Source: JANQQJ01 sp046290575 (GTDB taxonomy: Bacteria > Pseudomonadota > Alphaproteobacteria > SMXS01). From it: a stretch of 64,000 bases of DNA. Under the pieces are notes generated by a model. That model was given only the letters and a program-made list of their open reading frames with translations. It did no database searches and was not told where the DNA came from. Both the position numbers and the translations under genes were made by a program. The stretch spans positions 682,001 through 746,000 of the forward strand of contig JBKAGX010000001.1 in assembly GCA_046290575.1 (NCBI GenBank), read 5' to 3'. Shown in pieces: positions 7,407 through 16,530 of the stretch (its first letter is position 1; every line of letters begins with the position of its first letter).

Positions 7407-9341
7407 ATGGCTTTGTACGATAATCTGTTTGAACCGCTTCAGGTTGGCGGGTGCACAATCCCGAACCGGATTGTGCGCTCGGCGCATGGGACGGGGTTGC
7501 TGGGCGAGGATCTGATCGCCTATCACGAAGCGCGGGCGCGCGGCGGCGTCGGCATGTCGACCCTGCAGGCGACGGGGGTGCATCCCAATTCAGCCAGCGG
7601 CATTCCGCTCTGGGACGATGCCTGCATCGACTTTTACAAGGAGCTGACGGACCGCATTCGCCCGCACGGCATGAAGCTGTTCCAGCAGATCTATCATGTG
7701 GGTGCGACCGGCGGGATCTGGTCGCCCAGCCCGATCCCCAACCCGCTCAATGGCAAGGTCCCTTATGCCATGACCAAGGCCCAGATCGATGAGGTCATTG
7801 CGTGTTTTGCCTCGGCGGCGCGGCGTGTGGCGGCTGGTGGGCTGGACGGTGTCGATATCCACGCGTCGAGCGGCTATCTGCTGCACGAGTTCCTGTCGCC
7901 CGCGCTGAACCAGCGCGAGGATGACTATGGCGGGTCGTTCGAGAACCGGCTGCGGATCATGCATCAGGTGATCGCCGCCATCCGGGCCGAAGTGCCCGAA
8001 GGCTTTGTCGTCGGTGTGCGCCTGCCCAACGAAGATTACGTGCCCGGTGGGCTGACCGCCGACCTCAACCGCCAGATCGCCGAGGCGCTGGAGCCCGAGG
8101 TTGACTATATCTCGCTGCACATGGGCACCTATTGGCGCTTCCATACCCTGATCTCGCCAACCGATGACCCGCTCGGCACCGAGATGAAGGCCAACAATCA
8201 GATCACGCCCAATCTGACCAAGCCGCGCATGGTCACCGGCCGGATCATGACGCTCGATCACGCCAGCGCGCTGGTGTCCAGCGGCGAGGCCGATCTGGTC
8301 TCCATGGTCCGCGCGCTGATTGCCGATCCGGAACTGGTCAACAAGGGCCGCCGGCTTGAAGAACACAAGATCCGGCCCTGCATCGGCTCCAACCAGGGCT
8401 GCGTTGGCCAGCTGATGACCGTTGGACGTTTGAGCTGTGTGGTCAATATTGCCGCGGGCCGGGAAGCCCAGGTCGATTTCGAGCCGGAAGAGGCAGCGCC
8501 CGTCGCCAAGCGGGTGATGGTGGTGGGCGGCGGTATCGCCGGCATGGAAGCCGCGCGCACGGCCGCGCTGCGGGGCCACCGGGTCGTGCTGCATGAGGCG
8601 ACGAACCGGCTGGGCGGGCAGACCAGATTGGCGGCCAGCGCTCCGCATCGGGGTGATATCGGGACGATATCCGATTATCTCGAACAGGAGCTGGAATCCC
8701 TGCAGGTGGAGATCCGCTACAACTCCATGGTTGATCCGGACCTTGTCGATGAGGATGGTGCCGATGAGGTGATCATTGCAACCGGCGCAACGCCGCGGGA
8801 CGATGGCTTCCAGGTCTCCACACCAGCAGACGCCATCCCCGGCCACGATCTGCCGCATGTTTATGACTCATGGGCGCTGTTCGGCGTCGGCCAGCCGCCC
8901 AAAATCGAAGGCCCGGCCCTGGTGTTCGATGATACCGGCATGTTCGAGGCGATCTCGGCGGCTGATATGCTGCTCAAGCAGGGCGTCCACGTCACAATGG
9001 TGTCCCGGTACGAGACCATGGGCGCCAGCATGCCCTACCCGCCGGTCACCGTCGAAGCCGCGCGCGAGCGGGTGATGGGCGGCGACTTCGACTTCATCGG
9101 CGGCCACTACATCCGCGGCATTACAGAAGATGACGTCGATGTCGGTGTGCTGTTCACTGACCGCTCGAAGCGCGTCCCGGCCAAAACCGTTGTTCTCGTC
9201 GGCTTCAATCAACCGAACCGCGATCTGGCGGAGGAACTCGAAGAGCGTGGTATCAAGACCCACATGATCGGCGATGCCGGCGGCACCCGTGATATGATGA
9301 CCGCCATCCACACAGCTGCTAATGCCGCAAGGGCGATATAG
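7407..9341 (+). CDS. OYE/2,4-dienoyl-CoA reductase-like flavoprotein (FMN barrel, Fe-S, FAD/NAD domain) with altered cluster ligand
   Basis: 644 aa in the three-part layout of FadH, trimethylamine dehydrogenase and BaiCD-like enzymes. Residues 1-360 are an FMN TIM barrel (FEPLQVG start, SSGYLLHEFLSP with catalytic-type residues, NRLRIMHQVI). A [4Fe-4S] segment follows around 325-344, and then an FAD/NAD(P) domain opening with VMVVGGGIAGMEAAR. The Cys pattern is C325, S328, C332, C344, so the second of the four usual ligands is Ser (TCC at 8388-8390). The family reduces enoyl or dienoyl substrates or demethylates amines. GGGGGAGG precedes the ATG. It is 15 bp ahead of a molybdopterin oxidoreductase, with which it probably forms an operon. 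Confidence 0.88.
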   Translation: MALYDNLFEPLQVGGCTIPNRIVRSAHGTGLLGEDLIAYHEARARGGVGMSTLQATGVHPNSASGIPLWDDACIDFYKELTDRIRPHGMKLFQQIYHVGATGGIWSPSPIPNPLNGKVPYAMTKAQIDEVIACFASAARRVAAGGLDGVDIHASSGYLLHEFLSPALNQREDDYGGSFENRLRIMHQVIAAIRAEVPEGFVVGVRLPNEDYVPGGLTADLNRQIAEALEPEVDYISLHMGTYWRFHTLISPTDDPLGTEMKANNQITPNLTKPRMVTGRIMTLDHASALVSSGEADLVSMVRALIADPELVNKGRRLEEHKIRPCIGSNQGCVGQLMTVGRLSCVVNIAAGREAQVDFEPEEAAPVAKRVMVVGGGIAGMEAARTAALRGHRVVLHEATNRLGGQTRLAASAPHRGDIGTISDYLEQELESLQVEIRYNSMVDPDLVDEDGADEVIIATGATPRDDGFQVSTPADAIPGHDLPHVYDSWALFGVGQPPKIEGPALVFDDTGMFEAISAADMLLKQGVHVTMVSRYETMGASMPYPPVTVEAARERVMGGDFDFIGGHYIRGITEDDVDVGVLFTDRSKRVPAKTVVLVGFNQPNRDLAEELEERGIKTHMIGDAGGTRDMMTAIHTAANAARAI

Positions 9342-9356
9342 GAAGAATTGAACCCC

Positions 9357-11462
9357 ATGGAAAAACGAACCTTTTGCCGCGTTTGCGAGCCGTCCTGCGG
9401 GATGATCGCGACGGTCGAGGATGACACGCTGGTGGCGCTGAAGCCGGACCGGGAGCACCCGGTCACGAAAGGATTTGTTTGTCACAAGGGGATTTATGGC
9501 GCCGATATCCAGAACGACCCGGACCGGCTGAAGGTGCCTCTCCGGCGCAATACATCCGGCGGGTTTGACGAGATTTCCTGGGAGACCGCACTCAGTGAGA
9601 TCGCCGCCAAGCTGAAAGGCATTATCGCCCGGCACGGCCACAGCGCGGTCAGCGGCTATAGCGGAAACCCGTCCGCCTTCAATTCGTTGTTCGGCCCGGC
9701 CTATGGCGGGTTCTTCTCGCAGCTTCGCGGCGCGCGCATGTTCAGTTCGGGCACCCAGGATGCCGCCAACAAATTTGCCGGCGGCGAGGCCGTGTTCGGC
9801 ACCCGCACCATGCACACGCTGCCCGATCTGGACCATGCGGATCTGATCCTGCTGTTCGGCGAGAATCCGGCGGTCAGCCATATGACTTTCTTTTCGATCC
9901 CCGATCCCATCGGCAAGCTGAAGGGTGCCGAGGCGCGCGGCGCGCGGATTATCTATATCAACCCGCGCAAGATCGAGAGCGCACGTTTTGCCGGTGAGGT
10001 CCTACAGATCAAGCCGGACACGGACGTCTATCTGATGGCGGCGATGCTGCACGAGATCGACCATACGGTCGGCTTCGATGAAGACGCGGTCGCGCGCCAT
10101 GGCCGGGATGTCGATGACCTGCGCGCGTATGTCGCGCAGTACCCGGCGGAGCAAGTGGCTGATATCACCGGCATCGATGCTGAGACGATCCGGCAGTTGG
10201 CGCATGAGTTTGCCACCACGCCCAAAGCGGCGGCGCATATGGCAACGGGCGTCAATATGGGCCGGCAGGGAACCGTCGCATACTGGCTTTACAACATGCT
10301 GGTGTTCTTGACCGGGCATCTGGGCAAGGAAGGTGGCAATTTCTATTCGCTGGGTTTCTACGCCCGCAGCACCGGTGCCGGGCGGGGTGACCCTGATACC
10401 GCCCATATGCTGGAAACCAAGCACGGGCTGATGCGTGCGCCGGGCAATGTGGGTACGTCGTTGCCGGGGGCGCTTATGGCCGACATCATCCTCGACCCTG
10501 AAGACCCGATCAAAGCGATGATCATCAATTCGGGCAACCCGGTGCTGTCCGTGGGCGGCGAAGCACGTACGCGCGAGGCGCTGGAAAGCCTTGAGTTGCT
10601 TGTATCCATCGACATCTACCGCAACGCGACGGCAGAGCTGGCTGATTACGTGCTGCCCGCTGCCGGGGCGTTCGAGCGGGAGGACGTCAACATCATCGGC
10701 ATCGGCATGCAGTACCAGCCCTATGTGCAGTACACCGAGGCCGTAGTGCCGCCGGCCTTCGAACGCAAGCCGGAATGGTGGATTTACGGCAAGCTGTCAC
10801 AGGCCATGGGGTTCGGTTCGATCTTCGATCACGGCGATGAGCCTGATCTATGGGGCCGGATCAACGCCATGCTGAAGTCACGCGGGCATGACTTCGAAGA
10901 GCTCAAACGCGACGAGATTATCGTCCTGCCTCGGTCGGCGCCTGAAGACATCTATGAGATCGGCATTCAAACGGAGGATGGCCGGATTGCCTGTTTCCCG
11001 GGTGCGCTGGAACAGTCACGGGCGCGCATGGACAGCATCTTCGATGAGCTTCAGGAAGAGGCCGTGGACCAGCTCAAGCTGATCACCATCCGTGGCAAGC
11101 GTATGATGAACACCTGGTACGCCAATGTACCGCGCATGAAGACCAAGCACTTTGACCGAAACTATCTCTATATGCATCCCCAAGACGCTCAGCTGCGCCA
11201 GCTGCGTGACGGGCAGAAGGTCAGCGTTCAGAACCAGTTCGGTGATGTCTCGATCGAACTGAAGATCAGTGACGAAATGATGCCAGGCGTTGTCGGTATG
11301 GAACATGGCTGGGGGCATGGGCAGGCCAGGGGAATGAAATTTGCCGAGAAAACGCCTGGGGTTAATGCCAATAGTCTGCTGCCGCACGGCCCGGGCAGCT
11401 TCGACCCGATTTCCAATCAGGCGCATATGTCGGGCATACCGGTCGACGTCGCTGCAGCTTGA
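9357..11462 (+). CDS. Molybdopterin-dependent oxidoreductase (DMSO reductase superfamily)
   Basis: 701 aa. The N-terminus has the [4Fe-4S] pattern C7-x2-C10-x3-C14 with C42 completing it. A Mo-bisMGD fold follows, with substrate-domain and dinucleotide-binding segments (FGENPAVSHM, GVNMGRQGTVAYW, AMIINSGNPVLSVGG) and a C-terminal MopB_CT beta-barrel ending MEHGWGHGQ. The start is ATG at 9357, 11 nt after GGAAG. A TTG at 9348 is too close to that box. There is no Tat signal, so the enzyme is probably cytoplasmic. Such small single-cluster members include acetylene hydratase-like, thiosulfate reductase-like and hydroxylase-type enzymes, and the substrate cannot be read from the sequence. It is likely cotranscribed with the FadH-like gene and followed by ppa. 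Confidence 0.88.
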   Translation: MEKRTFCRVCEPSCGMIATVEDDTLVALKPDREHPVTKGFVCHKGIYGADIQNDPDRLKVPLRRNTSGGFDEISWETALSEIAAKLKGIIARHGHSAVSGYSGNPSAFNSLFGPAYGGFFSQLRGARMFSSGTQDAANKFAGGEAVFGTRTMHTLPDLDHADLILLFGENPAVSHMTFFSIPDPIGKLKGAEARGARIIYINPRKIESARFAGEVLQIKPDTDVYLMAAMLHEIDHTVGFDEDAVARHGRDVDDLRAYVAQYPAEQVADITGIDAETIRQLAHEFATTPKAAAHMATGVNMGRQGTVAYWLYNMLVFLTGHLGKEGGNFYSLGFYARSTGAGRGDPDTAHMLETKHGLMRAPGNVGTSLPGALMADIILDPEDPIKAMIINSGNPVLSVGGEARTREALESLELLVSIDIYRNATAELADYVLPAAGAFEREDVNIIGIGMQYQPYVQYTEAVVPPAFERKPEWWIYGKLSQAMGFGSIFDHGDEPDLWGRINAMLKSRGHDFEELKRDEIIVLPRSAPEDIYEIGIQTEDGRIACFPGALEQSRARMDSIFDELQEEAVDQLKLITIRGKRMMNTWYANVPRMKTKHFDRNYLYMHPQDAQLRQLRDGQKVSVQNQFGDVSIELKISDEMMPGVVGMEHGWGHGQARGMKFAEKTPGVNANSLLPHGPGSFDPISNQAHMSGIPVDVAAA

Positions 11463-11489
11463 AGACGCCCGCGAAAGGGGACCCTATTA

Positions 11490-12032
11490 ATGCGCCTTGA
11501 AGCGATTGCCATCGGTGACAACCCGCCAGATGATGTCAATGTCATCATCGAAGTTTCGCTGGGCGGACAGCCGATCAAATATGAGTTGGACAAAGACGCC
11601 GGCACGCTGGTTGTCGATCGGTTTTTGCACACGCCGATGGCCTATCCGGGCAATTATGGATTCGTGCCGCACACGCTGTCAGAGGATGGTGATCCGATTG
11701 ACGTGCTGGTCTGCAACACCCGGCAGTTGCTGCCGAGCTGCATCATCAACGTCCGACCGATCGGCGCGCTGATGATGGAGGACGATTCCGGCAAGGACGA
11801 AAAGATCATCGCCGTGCCATCGCCCCATCTGTCGAAGAAGTATGAGATGGTCCACAACTTCACGGACCTGCCGGAAATCACGTTGCAGCAGATTCAACAC
11901 TTCTTCGATCATTACAAGGATCTGGAGCCGGGCAAATGGGTCCAGATCGGCGATTGGTTGGATGCGGATCAGGCCAAGCAGATGATTGCGGACGCGATTG
12001 TTCGCGGCGCTCGGGCTGAAAGGGGAGAGTAA
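11490..12032 (+). CDS. ppa: Inorganic pyrophosphatase
   Basis: 180 aa, the standard length of a family I soluble pyrophosphatase. It hydrolyses PPi to two phosphates in the cytoplasm with Mg2+. The metal-binding signature EDGDPIDVLV is intact, and the substrate-site segments PIKYELDK, PGNYGFVPHT and DEKIIAVP are all present. The sequence is of the alphaproteobacterial type. The gene follows the molybdopterin enzyme by 27 bp and is followed by a cyclase-family gene after 2 bp, so a housekeeping gene appears to be embedded in a catabolic operon. That is unusual but may only reflect read-through. Confidence 0.97.
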   Translation: MRLEAIAIGDNPPDDVNVIIEVSLGGQPIKYELDKDAGTLVVDRFLHTPMAYPGNYGFVPHTLSEDGDPIDVLVCNTRQLLPSCIINVRPIGALMMEDDSGKDEKIIAVPSPHLSKKYEMVHNFTDLPEITLQQIQHFFDHYKDLEPGKWVQIGDWLDADQAKQMIADAIVRGARAERGE

Positions 12033-12034
12033 GA

Positions 12035-13015
12035 ATGAGCTATGGGAAATGGGGAGTTATTCTGGCGGCTTGTCTGGTGGCGGGTATGGCAAAGGCCGAC
12101 GACGTGCCGGAAATGGCAAGTGTCGAACAATTCGATGCCTGGATGGAAGAGGTGTCGAACTGGGGCCGTTGGGGCGATGACGATCAAAAGGGGACGCTCA
12201 ACCTGATCACGCCGGAAAAGCGGGTCGCCGCCGCAGCGCTGGTCGAAGACGGCATGGCGGTTTCCATGGCGCTCGATCTCAATAAGACCCAGAGCGACCT
12301 CAACGCCAATCCGTTTGAGCACACGCTTCAGACGATAGAATTCGAAGGACACTACGCCGCGGGCGACCGTTATGCGATTGAGTATCACGGCTATGCTCAT
12401 TCGCATCTGGATGGCTTGCCGCACTTTTCCTATCGCGGCGAAATGTACAACGGCGTGCCGGTCGCGGCGTTGAAGGAAACCGGGTCGGAGCGCCTGGGTA
12501 TCGAGAATGCCTATGAGGGTATCTTCACCCGCGGCGTATTGGTTGATATGGCCTGGCTGAAGGGCGTCGATTACCTGCCGGCCGATGCCGTCATCACGGC
12601 TGACGATCTCGAAGAGTGGGAAACCAGAACCGGCGTCACCATTGGCAGCGGCGATGTATTGTTGCTGCGCACCGGGCGATGGGAGCGGATGCGCCAGAAC
12701 CCCACGGATAACTTCCTCGAAGGCGCCGCCGGGTTCCATGCGTCCGTTGCGACCTGGCTGCGCGACCGTGATGTGGCGGTGATCGGCTGTGACGGCATCA
12801 GCGATGCGATTCCGTCGCGCGTCGCCACCAAGCCGAACGCTTTGCACGAGCTGGTGCTGGTCGGTATCGGCATGATGATTTTCGATAATCTGGAACTGGA
12901 TGCCGTTGCCGAAGCGGCGAAGGCGCGTGAGCGCTGGGAGTTTCTGTTTGTTGCCGCGCCGCTGCGGGTCCCTGGTGGCACAGGGTCACCCGTTAACCCG
13001 CTGGCCATATTCTAG
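12035..13015 (+). CDS. Cyclase-family (kynurenine formamidase-like) hydrolase, probably exported
   Basis: 326 aa. Residues 1-22 form a signal-like segment (hydrophobic core WGVILAACLVAGMA followed by KA-DD). The body matches the cyclase/formamidase family PF04199: the metal-ligand stretch HGYAHSHLDGLPHF corresponds to the family H-x-G-T-H-x-D-x-P-x-H motif, and CDGISDAIPS followed by HELVLVGIGMMIFDNLELD is the typical C-terminal signature. The family hydrolyses formamides, cyclic imides, lactones or similar bonds. It starts 2 bp after ppa with GGGGAGAG as ribosome site inside the end of ppa. The substrate is unknown. Confidence 0.85.
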   Translation: MSYGKWGVILAACLVAGMAKADDVPEMASVEQFDAWMEEVSNWGRWGDDDQKGTLNLITPEKRVAAAALVEDGMAVSMALDLNKTQSDLNANPFEHTLQTIEFEGHYAAGDRYAIEYHGYAHSHLDGLPHFSYRGEMYNGVPVAALKETGSERLGIENAYEGIFTRGVLVDMAWLKGVDYLPADAVITADDLEEWETRTGVTIGSGDVLLLRTGRWERMRQNPTDNFLEGAAGFHASVATWLRDRDVAVIGCDGISDAIPSRVATKPNALHELVLVGIGMMIFDNLELDAVAEAAKARERWEFLFVAAPLRVPGGTGSPVNPLAIF

Positions 13016-13047
13016 GGTGCGTACTGCATGAAAAGGATCTGCCGAAT

Positions 13048-13950
13048 TTGACCGGGCTTGACGTTGACCAGAAGATAAAGGTCAATCTCTTCCTGATTGG
13101 CGCGCAAAAGTGTGGGACGACAGCGCTTTTCCGGCTATTGGCACAACACCCCCAGATATCGGCGTCATCGGTGAAGGAACCCACTCATTTCATTGACCAG
13201 GAGGCGCTGACTGCGGTGCCTCAAGCCAGTCAAAAACACTGGTTTGACCCCGATGCCTATCATGCGCTTTTTACACCGGACGCAGATGCAAAATATTATG
13301 CGGAGGGGACTGGTTGGTACGGTATGCCGGTTTTTGCAGAGGCCGTCGCGCACCGGATCCAGGCATACAATCCCGATGCCCGGTTCATTTATGTAATGCG
13401 GGACCCGGTCGAGCGCATCATCAGTCACTATCACATGTTGTATAATCACGGGCAGGTGACGGCTCCCATTCGCGAGGCTGTCAAGCAATCCCCCTGGCTG
13501 ATGAGCGGCAGTGACTATGTGTCAGTGATCGAGACTTACTGCTCGCATTTTTCAAAAAAAAAGCTCAAACCGGTTATTTCAGAACGCTTCCGTTCCGATC
13601 CCGTGGCTGTGTTCGCTGACGTACAAGACTGGCTGGGTCTGCATCGCTTTACTGATCCGGACCTTGGATCGCCGCAGGATAACAATGTGACACCGGACAC
13701 TATCGGCGCATTACGCAAGGTCGATATCAAATCGTTAAACCGGTGGCGCAGGACGAAAGCTTGGAAAGCTGCCCGCAATCTGGCGCCAGCGGCAGCTGTG
13801 CGGCTTGGCCGGCGACTTCTGTACAGTGACGTTATCGATAAGGATGCTTCAGATCTGGACAAGTTTCGGCAAGATCTTGCACCAGTGCTAGCAGAGGGCG
13901 TTGACCGCCTTCGCGACCTGATCGACGATCCGATTCCGGAGTGGGACTAG
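13048..13950 (+). CDS. PAPS-dependent sulfotransferase-family protein
   Basis: 300 aa. The 5'-phosphosulfate binding loop is visible near residue 20 (IGAQKCGTTALFRLL) and the 3'-phosphate binding strand-helix at about 115 (FIYVMRDPVERIISHYHM). These are the two hallmark motifs of sulfotransferases. The start is TTG at 13048, with AAAAGGA about 11 nt upstream. No better start exists because the nearby ATG at 13028 runs into a stop within the same stretch. The acceptor is unknown: the family transfers sulfate to carbohydrates, lipids or small alcohols. It follows the cyclase gene by 32 bp and is convergent with the cupin gene. Confidence 0.82.
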   Translation: MTGLDVDQKIKVNLFLIGAQKCGTTALFRLLAQHPQISASSVKEPTHFIDQEALTAVPQASQKHWFDPDAYHALFTPDADAKYYAEGTGWYGMPVFAEAVAHRIQAYNPDARFIYVMRDPVERIISHYHMLYNHGQVTAPIREAVKQSPWLMSGSDYVSVIETYCSHFSKKKLKPVISERFRSDPVAVFADVQDWLGLHRFTDPDLGSPQDNNVTPDTIGALRKVDIKSLNRWRRTKAWKAARNLAPAAAVRLGRRLLYSDVIDKDASDLDKFRQDLAPVLAEGVDRLRDLIDDPIPEWD

Positions 13951-13964
13951 AGCAAAAAAACCTG

Positions 13965-14285
13965 CTATTTGATCTCGACCATGATCTCCCGGTAACGGCC
14001 GGGGCCGATGTTCTTTGCATCATGCGTCGCGTTGGTGCGCAAGTCGCCTGCCATGGCGACGCCGTCGCTGACTGAAAAATAGTGTGTTTCGCCGGATTTG
14101 AGCGGCACATCGCGGGGGTTGCTGCCATCTCCGTCGATGGCGTGCAGCGTCGAGCCTTCGATGATGTGAATGGCGTAATCCAGCTCGTGGGTATGCATGC
14201 CCGTGCTCTCGCCCGGCTCCAGCACCAGATCCCAGATGATGATCTTGTCGTTTTCCAACAGCTTGGTGGTGGCGACGTCAGCCAT
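13965..14285 (-). CDS. Small cupin-domain protein
   Basis: 106 aa, a single conserved-barrel cupin. The first metal-type motif is seen as GESTGMHTHELDYAIHIIEG (two His and a Glu/Asp-rich stretch). The second motif is weak (GETHYFSVSDGVAM). The size fits a one-domain mono-cupin, which may be an isomerase, a dioxygenase or only a ligand binder. It is the last gene of a minus-strand run Rieske (15280), LLM (14302), cupin, with 16 bp to the LLM gene, so it probably shares their operon and pathway. Confidence 0.8.
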   Translation of the reverse strand: MADVATTKLLENDKIIIWDLVLEPGESTGMHTHELDYAIHIIEGSTLHAIDGDGSNPRDVPLKSGETHYFSVSDGVAMAGDLRTNATHDAKNIGPGRYREIMVEIK

Positions 14286-14301
14286 TGGTTTTCCCTCCCT
14301 A

Positions 14302-15273
14302 TCAGGTGCCGCTGAGCCGGTTGACTACCGGTTCAAAGCCCGCCTTGCAGCTGTCGAGAATGCTGATGTAGTTGAAGCCATAGAGTTCCCGGCGGCGTTC
14401 CAGCTCCTCACAGATATAGTCGACAGAGCCGATCAGACAGTGCGGGAAGTTCAGGATTTCATCGACCGTCAGATCCATCGCCTTGGCCATGGTTTCGGCC
14501 ATGCCCTTCTGGTCGTCGGTGACAGCACCGAAATAGACCCCGATGTCGATCTCGATATCGTCGAACCTGTCTCCAGCGCCTTCCTTGATCCATTTGATCT
14601 TGTTCTGGGTGCCTTCGACGTCGTTGAAGGCGGTTACCTTGCCGCGGTCATTCTGGCCCATCTTGTTGTTGAAGTTGATACTGGCGATATCGGCTTCGCG
14701 CCCGGCCAATCGCAATACGCGCGGCGAGCCGCCGCCCACCATGATCGGGACTTTACCAACCGGGCGGGGCATGCCTTCGAACCCGACGGAGCGGGCCTGT
14801 TCGCCCGCCACATTCATGATGCCGCCCCTTTTGTGCGCCTTGGCGATCTCAATGGCTTCTTCCAGCAGGTCGATGCGCCGCCCGATATCGTCATAGGGTA
14901 CGCCGATGGCATCATATTCGCCTTTGATCCAGCCGGCGCCCAGGCCCAGTTCCAGCCGTCCGTCGGACAGGAAATCGATGGTCATGGCTTCCTTGATCAG
15001 CACGGCGGCGGGCCGGTAGCTGCAGCAAAAGACCCGGCAGCCGACCTTCAATGTTGAGGTCGCTTCTGCGGCCATTGCCATGGCAGGCACGGCAGCGAGG
15101 TCCTGCGGCGGGTGGCTGGCGTCAGCGGCTGGCCCCGGGCCGATATAATGGTCCGCCAGCATCAGCGCCGAGAAGCCTTCATTTTCTGCCGCGCGCGCTT
15201 TCCAGCGCCACTCTGCAGCGGAGTTGGCATCATAGGCTTGCCACGAGAATCGGAACGGCAGTTTCTTTTTCAT
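14302..15273 (-). CDS. LLM-class flavin/F420-dependent oxidoreductase
   Basis: 323 aa, luciferase-like TIM barrel. The N-terminus FRFSWQAYDANSAAEW, a LMLADHY strand end and FLSDGRLELGLGAGW are the family landmarks. The sequence resembles the subgroup annotated as probable F420-dependent (MSMEG_2516-like), but no F420 biosynthesis gene is in the window, so FMN use is equally possible. It starts only 6 bp after the stop of the Rieske gene at 15280, a very tight coupling seen in looser form at the other LLM-Rieske group (625-3600). Confidence 0.87.
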   Translation of the reverse strand: MKKKLPFRFSWQAYDANSAAEWRWKARAAENEGFSALMLADHYIGPGPAADASHPPQDLAAVPAMAMAAEATSTLKVGCRVFCCSYRPAAVLIKEAMTIDFLSDGRLELGLGAGWIKGEYDAIGVPYDDIGRRIDLLEEAIEIAKAHKRGGIMNVAGEQARSVGFEGMPRPVGKVPIMVGGGSPRVLRLAGREADIASINFNNKMGQNDRGKVTAFNDVEGTQNKIKWIKEGAGDRFDDIEIDIGVYFGAVTDDQKGMAETMAKAMDLTVDEILNFPHCLIGSVDYICEELERRRELYGFNYISILDSCKAGFEPVVNRLSGT

Positions 15274-15279
15274 GTAGGA

Positions 15280-16530
15280 CTACTCCGCAGCCATACGGGG
15301 CAGGCCCGCGCCGCGTTCGCTTGCAGCGAACAACTGGTTCAGGTCGTCATCCGTTTCGCACGCCAGAATGTCATCGACCCATTGGTGAAACCGTTGATTG
15401 CCAAGCTCATTGCGGCCGAGTGGCACGTGGTCGATGCCGCTGCCGGGCAGGGATTTCTGGATTGAAAAGCCCATGGCATAATCTTCGGTCATGACGACTT
15501 CCTGGAAAAAGTCGAACTGCGCCTCGGCGGCCTCAAGCGCTTCGCCTTCAGGCGCCTTTTCCATCAGGTAGTATTGGGTGGTGATGCTCTCGCCGACGGT
15601 TTCGCCGGGCAGGATCTGGGAGAACATTACGCCCCGCCCGCCACCGGCAAAGGGAGCGATCGAGGCACAGGGGAAGACGGTCCATATGCCATAGGTCAGG
15701 ACCTCCATCGACCAGTCTTTTTCCGGCAGCTCGGCAAGCTCCGCCAGATAACCCAGCACCTCGGTCGCGGCATGGCCTTTGTCCATCGCGGGCGTCTTGA
15801 TGTGCTGGTGTGGTCCCCACGCATAATACAGGCCGCGATTGGTGGAATCGGTGCCGAAGGTTTCGCTGTGCAGGGTCGGAATATGGTAATATTCCAGATA
15901 GCCGTCATAGGCGATCTTCCAGTTCGGCCCTTCAAAGGTGCGCTTTGAGACATAGTCCCAATCCGCAAAACCGAACGCGGCCAGGACATCGTCATAGCCT
16001 GCCAGAAATCCCTTGATGTTGACTTGTGAGTCCGGGTTCAGCACCGCCCAGATCAGCCCGGCGCTTTCCAGCACCGGGATTTCCTTTAGACCATACTCCG
16101 CCTTGTCGATCTCACCGAAATCCTGTTGCGCGGCGACGCCGACCAAGCGGCCGTCCTGCGCAAATGTCCAGCCATGATAGGGGCAGGTGAACCGCGACCG
16201 GTTGCCGCACTCATCGCGCACCAGGGTGGCGCCCCGGTGCGTGCAGGCGTTCATGAATCCGCGAACGGTGCCGTCCTTGCCCCGGCTCAACAGAACCGAT
16301 GACCCCGTCACATCAATCGTCTTGAAGTCGCCACCCTGGGGCAGCTCGCATCCGGCGGCCAGCAACAAGGGCACACGATGGTGGATCCGTTCCAGCTCCA
16401 GCGTGAACCGGTCCTGATCATAGTAGTATGACGCCGGCAATTTCATGACGCCGTCGGCCTGCTCCATCGTGCCGGCTTTGCCGTGGCCGATGGTATGCCG
16501 TGCCATTTCAAACAGATGTTCGCGGGTCAT
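15280..16530 (-). CDS. Rieske aromatic-ring-hydroxylating oxygenase alpha subunit
   Basis: 416 aa from the chosen start. [2Fe-2S] ligands are C96-x-H98 (CTHRG) and C116-x2-H119 (CPYHGW). The catalytic iron motif YLEYYHIPTLH gives H216 and H221. ATG at 16530 is chosen because a GGGAGG box lies 5-6 nt before it. An in-frame ATG at 16596 lacks a box and adds 22 residues. It is the first gene of a Rieske-LLM-cupin operon and is divergent from the PNPOx-like gene at 16687. It is more distant from the other Rieske proteins in the window than the 1-477/5188 pair. The substrate is unknown. Confidence 0.92.
   Translation of the reverse strand: MTREHLFEMARHTIGHGKAGTMEQADGVMKLPASYYYDQDRFTLELERIHHRVPLLLAAGCELPQGGDFKTIDVTGSSVLLSRGKDGTVRGFMNACTHRGATLVRDECGNRSRFTCPYHGWTFAQDGRLVGVAAQQDFGEIDKAEYGLKEIPVLESAGLIWAVLNPDSQVNIKGFLAGYDDVLAAFGFADWDYVSKRTFEGPNWKIAYDGYLEYYHIPTLHSETFGTDSTNRGLYYAWGPHQHIKTPAMDKGHAATEVLGYLAELAELPEKDWSMEVLTYGIWTVFPCASIAPFAGGGRGVMFSQILPGETVGESITTQYYLMEKAPEGEALEAAEAQFDFFQEVVMTEDYAMGFSIQKSLPGSGIDHVPLGRNELGNQRFHQWVDDILACETDDDLNQLFAASERGAGLPRMAAE

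Noticed and set aside
7590..8858. Long minus-strand open frame of about 420 codons opposite the FadH-like gene
   Set aside because: Low-complexity composition rich in His, Gly and Arg, with no recognisable domain. It is a shadow of the FMN-barrel coding frame.
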